Of a DNA stretch of 64,000 nt, positions 43,296-51,500 are shown piece after piece (positions within the stretch are counted from its first letter, which is position 1; every line of letters begins with the position of its first letter). A model generated the notes under the pieces. It was not told the DNA's origin. It saw only the letters and a program-made list of their open reading frames with translations, and ran no database searches. Location of the stretch: NCBI GenBank assembly GCA_022842065.1, contig JALHQH010000017.1, forward strand, positions 22,172 to 86,171. Direction: 5' to 3'. Both the position numbers and the translations under genes were made by a program. This DNA is from Caldilineaceae bacterium (GTDB lineage Bacteria > Chloroflexota > Anaerolineae > Caldilineales > Caldilineaceae).

Positions 43296-43833
43296 GAAAA
43301 TTCTCCTTTGGTTAAATATAAGAGCCTTCTGTTGATAAGGTTAACTGCTGGGGCGTCGCTGCGCTTTTACTATTTACCTTGCGTGTCCCCGTACCAGATT
43401 GACTCGGTCCAGACTTGCTAATGGGGAAGCTGGTTGAACGCTTGTTCCAAGATGCGATACTGGTTGTCATAGTTGTCCATCAATTAGTGGCAAAGGGGTT
43501 GCGCCTAGGCGGCCTTCGAAGTTGGACAATTTTAAAATAGCATTAGAGATAATTTAAAGGATGAGGCGTTGCAAAGACGTTTAGTGGTGCGTCTATTGGG
43601 GCGTTTATTATTGCGTGAAATTCGATCTCACGAAGTGGCTAGGCTGTATCCTAGCCACTTTGTCGGTGCGTGGAGGTAAGAAATAGATTTACCATTATCA
43701 TATAAATTTATACCGCATTTATCAAAACCCATTTTTAGCAAAAAACGTGTTTTTAGACGCATAAATAGACGCTTTCACATACGCCTGTGTTTTATGCTTG
43801 TCAAAAACAACTCATAGACTTAGAGGAGGCATT
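43296..43833. other. Long intergenic spacer at the left edge of the AT-rich island
   Basis: No gene is seen in these 538 bases. They contain the second 12-bp-period repeat (GCGTCTATTG 43589-43598 and GCGTTTATTA 43601-43610), the inverse version at 43754-43772, and an 11-bp hairpin AAGTGGCTAGG (43633-43643 with 43650-43660). Base composition becomes visibly A/T-richer from about 43660, marking the left border of the island. Confidence 0.55.
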
Positions 43834-45204
43834 ATGTTTCTTCGCAAACTTCGCTTGTTGGCTGAAATCGTTGGTTTTATTGTGATCACGTTGCTCTGCC
43901 TTTATGGAGGCATGGCCTTTTTTGCCAATGCCCGCTTGGTCTTTGCAACTGTGAATGATTCCTCTCGTTCACTGGTGAGCCACGCAGCCGCGAATGAAAA
44001 GGTAGCCTTTGCTCCGCTAACAACGAATCCTCAACAAATCTCCAATCCATCATCTGTGGTTCCACCCTTTCTTAACTATCAAGGTGCCCTACGTAATCAA
44101 GATGGTATTCCCCTACCGGATGCTCAATACACAATGATCTTTCGCATTTATGATGATAACAATAGTGTAACAAAACCAATCGGAACAGAAATCTGGAGCG
44201 AGCAAATCTTTGGGGTCACAGTGCGTGATGGACGGTTTGGTGTGTTATTAGGTAATACATCACCGATACCTACTGACCTATTTCTTCGCCGGGATCGATT
44301 CTTGGGTGTGCAGATAGAAGGACATGATGAGATGAAACCGCGCCAACGGTTTTCAAGTGTTCCTTATGCAATGGCAGCGGATCAAGCGTATGGCTTAAGT
44401 GCCGCGAATGGCGGCCCCCGAAATATTATTGCAGTCAATGGCAATGGAGGGGTAGAAATTGTTCAAGATCCCCAATTCATAGATATCTCTGACGTGGAAC
44501 TGAGTATCTTTGGAGGTGAACAGAGCAACCTCTTACTGCAAAACTCGAATAACCAATGGGGACGAATCGACCGCTGGGCAGAGAGCTTTGATATCCATGC
44601 TTCAGATGAAGTTCACCTTTATACCGATAGACCCAATGGTAAAGTCATCATTGGATCCATCATCGTTGATAATCAAGGGAATTTAGGCAATCCTGATAGG
44701 TCTACGACACTGAACCTTTATGGCTCGCGCATCGGCGATACAGGTGACTATCGTTTATTTATGCGTAGTGGTGGGGATATCATAACCTTTGATGGTGAAA
44801 ACGATAGAGTTGGTATTGGTACAGCCGATCCAGATCCTCAGGCAAAATTGGATGTAAATGGCACATTACGCGTAGCAGGTGAAATGAAATTTCGTAGACG
44901 CTATCTTACTTTTAATGCCCATGCTGCAGGCACCCAAACAACAAATGTTACTTTGGGTACTCATGATATTTGCATGTTGACAAAGGTAGATATGTCTTTT
45001 ATTGAATCGTATATCGGTGAAGAGCATAGAGACTTTTCCTATCGGTCTGACGGTTCATGCCAAGTTGCTTTTTCCTATGGTCCGGCGATGATAGCTAGTA
45101 TGAATATTCAGGGAGGGTTTGGTCACCCTTCTTGGTATTTGACTGCGGAGCCACAGGGGGTAGGAGTTGCTTGTTCCGCTATCTGCATGGACTTTGGTCA
45201 GTAA
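43834..45204 (+). CDS. Exported tail-fibre-like protein
   Basis: A 456-aa protein. AGAGGAGG, 5 bases before the ATG at 43834, sets the start. Residues about 10-40 form a signal peptide or anchor (LLAEIVGFIVITLLCLYGG). Residues about 75-185 carry a domain common in secreted bacterial proteins: PPFLNYQGALRNQDGIPLP, YTMIFRIYDDN, DGRFGVLLGNTSPIP, and MKPRQRFSSVPYAMAADQA. Later, VGIGTADPDPQAKLDVNGTL (about 330) resembles phage tail-fibre/S74-type shaft regions. The C-terminal about 90 residues have two conserved-looking cysteine pairs. It is the first gene of a three-gene A/T-rich cluster that ends with a toxin-like RHS protein, so it may be a receptor-binding or structural part of that system. 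Confidence 0.65.
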   Translation: MFLRKLRLLAEIVGFIVITLLCLYGGMAFFANARLVFATVNDSSRSLVSHAAANEKVAFAPLTTNPQQISNPSSVVPPFLNYQGALRNQDGIPLPDAQYTMIFRIYDDNNSVTKPIGTEIWSEQIFGVTVRDGRFGVLLGNTSPIPTDLFLRRDRFLGVQIEGHDEMKPRQRFSSVPYAMAADQAYGLSAANGGPRNIIAVNGNGGVEIVQDPQFIDISDVELSIFGGEQSNLLLQNSNNQWGRIDRWAESFDIHASDEVHLYTDRPNGKVIIGSIIVDNQGNLGNPDRSTTLNLYGSRIGDTGDYRLFMRSGGDIITFDGENDRVGIGTADPDPQAKLDVNGTLRVAGEMKFRRRYLTFNAHAAGTQTTNVTLGTHDICMLTKVDMSFIESYIGEEHRDFSYRSDGSCQVAFSYGPAMIASMNIQGGFGHPSWYLTAEPQGVGVACSAICMDFGQ

Positions 45205-45317
45205 TTTGAGCAGTTGTACCTTGTTCTGGTCATACTACTTGCACTTCTACCGTTGGAGCTGAGTGACACTCGAAGCTCCAAAGATAGCGTTCTGATTTAA
45301 ATGAAGAGAGGTTCCTA

Positions 45318-48300
45318 ATGCAAGTTAGAAAGCTACTTACCCTTACCCTAGCTATGACATTGTTGCTGACAGTAGCTCTACCGTCGTTGCTTGTTGCGCA
45401 AACAGAAGATTCCCTGACTTCTGATAGCGATGGAGCCATTTTCAGTGCGATAGGCGACAATGCGGAAACAGATATTGATGATACCAATCTTCCATCCGTA
45501 GGTTTACTGACACAAAAGGACTACGAGCTAATCTATACAATAGCGAGAAATCTTACCGATCAAGCCGTAATCTTTCGGCAATGTCAACTTCAAATGCGTC
45601 CCCATCCGCCCGATTTCCCCTGTGCCATTGAGCCCTCGCAGCCCGACACGCCAAAGTACGCAAAATCTTACCAAGACGGCAATAGCAAAGAGTTTCTGAA
45701 TTTATTTTGTGAGGAATCAATAGTGCTTGCCGACGGCTCTTGCGCTCAATCGGAAGATTATCGCAGCAAGCTTGTTGCGGCTCATTACTTGTTTCTCCAA
45801 ATGTACTTGGTAGAACCGCAACTTCTTACTATTAAAGTCAACGACCAGGACCTACGCGTCAAAGAGTTAGGGGTAGCCGGGATCCTTGAAACAACACGCG
45901 AGATTGTCTTGGCACATATGATCTTTGCCAGTGAATATGCAATCGATGCCCTGGATTATCGATTCACCCTTGAGGGTATGGCTGGTTCTCACGTTTGTAT
46001 CGCAGCTATGCGTCAGTATGAACAGGCACTTGAAACACCGACTGAAAGCTACAATTATTTTACAGATGCCGATTGCATTATTCAGCATGAAATCGAACTG
46101 CTAGAAAAGGCAAAGAAACACCAACTTGCAGCTTTGGATATTGTAGCGAATGCTTTCAATCGAGATGCGGCTTGGCCTCTTGGCATCCATCTTGGTGACC
46201 TCTTTACACCAGATGAACTCGACATCTTTGCCAGCCTTGCGCAAAATTATGTCGTTGTTGTCGATGAGATCGCTTTGCGTCACCGCCAATTAGGTGACGA
46301 AATTCATAACGATGGCACGGCTACCGCTCAATATGTAACGGCACAGGATATCCTACAAGGCGTGGCACAGCCTTTTGTCCAGAGAGCCAAAATCCTTTTT
46401 GACACAAATAGTGATGGAAAGACAAAAGCAATCCTGTTGGCAAATACACAATTAGTCAACGCACAACTTGATAAGCTCCAGTCCGGCATCACAAATATCC
46501 AGAAAAAAATTGATCTGTTTGGCTACCAACCCGACTATATGCCGCTCCAATCGTATGCGCATCTAAAACAACAAGCTGATTATCTAGTAGCACAAGCCCA
46601 AAATAGCGAGGATAAAGCGCTCACATCAACACGAGAGTGGGAACTAGATGATGATCAATTGAAAGCACAAAATCTCAATATCCAGACGACCTACGTGACG
46701 CGTCTGCGCGAAATTTGTGGTGCGAATACAGATAAATACAAGACCTGTAATGGTGATACCGGAAGTCTGTTGGATCACAATTGGTACGACATAGTAACAG
46801 CGCTTTTACGCATCGATCTGACAAATCTAAAGATTCAAAACACCTGGCAAACAATTACTGATACTTTGGAAAGTACTGCACAAATCACGGTTCTGCTTAC
46901 AGTCTCTGGTGAGGAAATAGCAGCCAACGAACTGGCCGCTGGCATAGTGCGGTCCTATCAGATTATTGGCACGACAGCAGCATCGACAAGCAAAGATACC
47001 TTCACAGAACATACTGAAACGAATCAAACCAGCGTTACTCCTGGACTGCTATCCGGTGTACTAGGAGGTTTTACCGCTGGCGAAAAACTCACAAAAGTTA
47101 TAGGGCTCTTAGGTTCGCTAGGCAGTGCGGCAAGCTTAGCCAAAAGTACTGAAGCAAAAGGCGTGGGTATGCAGGCAGTGGCTGGAGTAGCCAATGCGTT
47201 CTTTGGCAGTACATCTAGTTCAAGAACAACTGCCGACACAACTGGTACGCGCTTTTCCCAAACAAAAACCAATTCAATGTCTACTGTTTATAATCCCAAT
47301 GAGCTAGAACTTGCCGAACTTAATAGCGCCAACCAGATATTAACCTTGGCAAGCGAAATCGGTCGGATTGAAATTCAAAGTGAATATCAGGTGAAGCAAC
47401 TCTACCGGCAACTAGCAGAGCTACAAGTCGAGCAAGAGGTGAATGTCAATGAATTCAATCGCGCTTCGGCTGAACACAACGATCTATTGGCAGAATGGCA
47501 ATACTGGCAAGCGCTCTATACACAAGCTGGTGACAACCAAGAATCCAGCTATCTTGCCAATCCAGCCCACCGCTTACTACGTGATCATGACACCGAGATT
47601 GCCCGCGCACAACTGCTTTTGGCTGCGCACCAAGCGTATTTGACAGCAAAAGCGTTGCAGATAAAAACACTAGCTACCATTGATGATACGGATGGTAAAT
47701 TTAAGTTAAGCAACATCTTTAAGGCAAGAAATTGGCAACAAGTAGCCCAATATCTAGCAGCAGTCGATGCTAGGTATGATGCGTTCGACACTAACCAGCA
47801 AATAAGTGAGGACAAAGTTGAGATTAGTTTGGCCGATCTAGTAACTGGAATTATCAATAACAAAATCGGAGATAGTGAAACGCTCCAACAAAAGCGTAAT
47901 GAAGCTTTTCAACAGCATTTGCAGACGCATCTTTTTCGTGATGTCGATGGCAAACCTGAAAAACTATTGTTACCTTTCTCAACATCTCTATTAGAAGAAC
48001 CATTAAATGACCCAGGTCGCTATAATTGGCGTATCGCGGGAGCGACTACAGGTGCTACTCAGGTTGACGGACACTATATCTGCTACGACCGACAGGATTA
48101 TGGCATTAGCATATCCCTAGATCTGTCAGGTTCACCTCCACCAAGATTACCTGATAATATGAAGGTGACGTTAATACAATTTGATAACACTTCATATCGT
48201 AATATCGAAGGAACGCTTGTAAATTACAGCCCAAAGCCTGCCAGTATTCTTTCGAGTCAAGCAATTTCCTCCGATCTAAAGGAACTATTAAATAAAACAA

Positions 48301-48491
48301 CTGTTAAAGCTACTATCAGCATTTCTCCACTTGGCGATACACCAAGCAATAAGATCAGCGACTTCTGCAATCGCAGTGTTGCCGCAGGTGACTGGCTACT
48401 TGAGATCGACCTTCAACGCTATCCAGTGCCTTTAGAGAATATCAGCGACATCATCATACGTATGCAGACATTTTACTATAATGCGCAGTAG
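45318..48491 (+). CDS. Large exported helical protein, possible TcA-like subunit
   Basis: A 1057-aa protein with a Sec signal peptide (residues 1-27, LLLTVALPSLLVAQ). Most of it is alpha-helical, with long coiled segments at about 360-440 and 660-800. Between them (about 570-635) is a Gly/Ala/Ser-rich hydrophobic stretch (GLLSGVLGGFTAGEKL, LLGSLGSAASLAKS) that could insert into a membrane. The last 180 residues are beta-rich and end with ENISDIIIRMQTFYYNA, whose position and wording recall the end of TcA toxin subunits (ISDVILH...). Together with the TcB/RHS gene 31 bases downstream this suggests a reduced TcA-like translocator. I do not recognise the N-terminal half. GAGAGG precedes the ATG. 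Confidence 0.5.
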   Translation: MQVRKLLTLTLAMTLLLTVALPSLLVAQTEDSLTSDSDGAIFSAIGDNAETDIDDTNLPSVGLLTQKDYELIYTIARNLTDQAVIFRQCQLQMRPHPPDFPCAIEPSQPDTPKYAKSYQDGNSKEFLNLFCEESIVLADGSCAQSEDYRSKLVAAHYLFLQMYLVEPQLLTIKVNDQDLRVKELGVAGILETTREIVLAHMIFASEYAIDALDYRFTLEGMAGSHVCIAAMRQYEQALETPTESYNYFTDADCIIQHEIELLEKAKKHQLAALDIVANAFNRDAAWPLGIHLGDLFTPDELDIFASLAQNYVVVVDEIALRHRQLGDEIHNDGTATAQYVTAQDILQGVAQPFVQRAKILFDTNSDGKTKAILLANTQLVNAQLDKLQSGITNIQKKIDLFGYQPDYMPLQSYAHLKQQADYLVAQAQNSEDKALTSTREWELDDDQLKAQNLNIQTTYVTRLREICGANTDKYKTCNGDTGSLLDHNWYDIVTALLRIDLTNLKIQNTWQTITDTLESTAQITVLLTVSGEEIAANELAAGIVRSYQIIGTTAASTSKDTFTEHTETNQTSVTPGLLSGVLGGFTAGEKLTKVIGLLGSLGSAASLAKSTEAKGVGMQAVAGVANAFFGSTSSSRTTADTTGTRFSQTKTNSMSTVYNPNELELAELNSANQILTLASEIGRIEIQSEYQVKQLYRQLAELQVEQEVNVNEFNRASAEHNDLLAEWQYWQALYTQAGDNQESSYLANPAHRLLRDHDTEIARAQLLLAAHQAYLTAKALQIKTLATIDDTDGKFKLSNIFKARNWQQVAQYLAAVDARYDAFDTNQQISEDKVEISLADLVTGIINNKIGDSETLQQKRNEAFQQHLQTHLFRDVDGKPEKLLLPFSTSLLEEPLNDPGRYNWRIAGATTGATQVDGHYICYDRQDYGISISLDLSGSPPPRLPDNMKVTLIQFDNTSYRNIEGTLVNYSPKPASILSSQAISSDLKELLNKTTVKATISISPLGDTPSNKISDFCNRSVAAGDWLLEIDLQRYPVPLENISDIIIRMQTFYYNAQ

Positions 48492-48522
48492 TAATGGGTA
48501 ACATATTCGCTGGGGTTTCAAT

Positions 48523-51500
48523 ATGACCCGCTTCAGACACCGGTTATTCACAGATTGGACTTTTCCCGTAAAGGGATGGCTTGCAAGCATTCTGCTGATC
48601 TGCATTGGGCTGAGCCTGCCCCAGAGTGTCCTGGCTCAAACCGACAAGCAGTCGGGGGTTTCACCACAAGTGATCTCGTTGCCATCAGGCCCAGGCTCGC
48701 TCGAAGGACTCGGCGAATCCTTTCAGCCCAATCTGAGTACTGGCACAGCCAGCTATCCGGTGTCGATTGCGATGCCACCGGGGGCTGGCGGCTTCCAACC
48801 TGAGCTTTCATTGATCTATAACGGGGGCAACGCAAATGGAGCTTGGGGTCTTGGCTGGAAGCTAAATATCCCCTATATTCAACGCGAAACTGACCGTGGA
48901 TTGCCAGCCTATACAATGGCGGATACCTTTATCTATAGTAATGCCGAAAAACTGATGCCCGTCGATGATGACGATTATCGCTTTGAGACCGAAAGCTCGT
49001 TTATGCGATTCCATTGGCTGTCCACCGAGCAAGCTTGGGAAGCCAATACGCCGGATGGAACGCGCTACCTGTTTGGTCTGACTCCTAGCGCACAGATTCA
49101 AATTCCATACAAAGGTGTAACGCAGATCTATCGTTGGTGGCTGGAACGACAGATCGATCCTAATGGCAATGAAATTCGCTATGTCTATCAATCATTCGGT
49201 GAAGATCACTACACCTATCTCAGCGAAATTCATTATAACTTCAATGGGCATAACAACTACTCCACTCTGATACAGTTTCATTATGAACCAAGGCCCGATA
49301 TTCTAGTTGACCGCACCAGTCGGGCTGCTATCAATATTGGCTTGCGCGGGACAAAGATCGAAATGTGGGTGAGGGGAGAGTTAGTAAGAACATACCTGTT
49401 TGGGTATTCTCCAGAACAATCTACCGGTACGCACTCCCTGCTCACCTGCATCACGCTAGAGGGCAGCGATAACCAGACGACGCTGCCACCAACTCGATTT
49501 ACCTATACCCAATATGATCCTAACACCTATCAGGTTGTAAGAATGGTGAATGCGCCAAGCAGTCTTGGTGCAATTGATGAAGATGCGGCGCTTATCGATA
49601 TGAATTACGATGGATTGCCCGATCTTGTTTTCACCATACCACAGAATCGCTATCGCCTCTATCTAAACAGGGGAGCAGGCGTGTGGCAGAGCAATTATCA
49701 AGATGGGCCATCGCAGGGGCAGCTTTCCTCACCGGGTGTAAAACTGGCGGATATGGACGGCGATGGTAGCGTTGACCTGCTCACCAAAACAAGTGCAACG
49801 CAGATGAAATATTGGACTGCCGCTCCTGGCGGTTTATGGGATCGGCAGATTTCCTATCGACAATGGACTTCACCAATTTTCGATCTCACATCTTCCAATA
49901 TCCGTTTTGTGGATGTCAATAACGACAAACGCATTGATGTTTTTACGCTAAATGATGCCGCCTACAGAATATGGTTGGCGCCCACTGATGATCGTTGGTC
50001 GCCTGATGCCAATTTTGCTGGAAGTGCACATGGCTTTTCCGATACGAGTTCAAACCTACGTTTTGCTGATTTCACAGGTGATCGATTGTTGGATTTGGTA
50101 GAATTGCGTCGCAACTCGATTACCTATCTTCCGCACAAGGGCGATGATCAATTCGATTCCCGTATTGGGCTTGGCAATGCGCCGCGCTTACAAAATGGCG
50201 AAAATGTCGATGATCTACAATTGGGCGATCTCAACAATGATGGCCTTGCCGATGTGATCTTACCTGATTCAAGGCAAGTAAGCTACTGGTTGAACAAAGG
50301 TGATAATAGTTTTACAGCGCGAATCAACATCCCGAACCAAGGTACAAACAATTTTCCTGTTTTGAATACCCGGACTACGGTGAATCTTGCTGACATGGAC
50401 GGCGACGGTGCGCTCGAACTCCTCTACAGTCAAGCCGACGGATCCTTTGAATATATCGACTTTTTTACCGGCCCCCAGCCGAACCTTCTCACCGGGATCG
50501 ACAACGGCTTGGGTCGCAGCTACGAAATTCACTACAAATCCTCGACCGATGACTATATCGCCGATCAAGGGACTGCCAACGCCTGGAAGACGACAATCCC
50601 TTTCCCAGTCCAAGTGGTCAGCCAGGTGACGGTTCACGATGCCAACAGCGGCGCGGCCTACGTCACCGACTATCATTATCGCAATGGTTACTATGACGGC
50701 GAACAAAAAGAATTTCGCGGTTTTGCCGAGGTAATCGAGACCCAACACGGCGATGAGTCAGCACCGACCATGGTGACCCACTATTTTTATGATGTCGGTG
50801 ATAAAATCGAAAGCCGCAAGGGGTTGTTATACGCTCAGCAGATCACAGACGAGGACGCTGATTGTAGTCAGCCAGAGAGCGGCTGCTACCAACAGATCAC
50901 CAACACACTGGCAACCTACGAAGTGGCAACAGGCGTACACTTTTCGACCATCACCCGCACGCATACGTTCCTCTATGAAGCCACCAGTCAGCCAGTCCAA
51001 CTTCTGCAAAGTTTTGCCTACGACTCCTTCGGCAATCAGACCGAGAACTTTAACTTTGGGCAAGTTTGTTCGACACCGAATGGCGCGCTGGATATCGCCT
51101 GTGGCAATGACGAATTACTCCAATATACAAGCTACGCCATTAACCCTGAACGCTGGATTGTCAACACGCCAGCGGTGATTACGCAAACAGATGCAGTCGG
51201 CAATGTTGTCAGCCTGGCCCATCTCTACTATGATGGCACTCCCTATGTTGGCTTGCCACTGCATTCTGTTGAGCGTGGTGACCTAACGCGTCAGGAAGAG
51301 AGCCTGGGACCATTGGGCAACAACCGCTTTATTCCCACCCAGCGGCAAGCCTTTGATAAGTACGGCAATGTGATCGGCATCAAGGATGCCAATGATCACC
51401 TAACCACTATCAGCTATGATGACTTAACCCACACCTTCCCCGTCACCGAACGCATTCATCTGGACACTGGTCGCACACTCACCTACACGGCAGCCTATGA

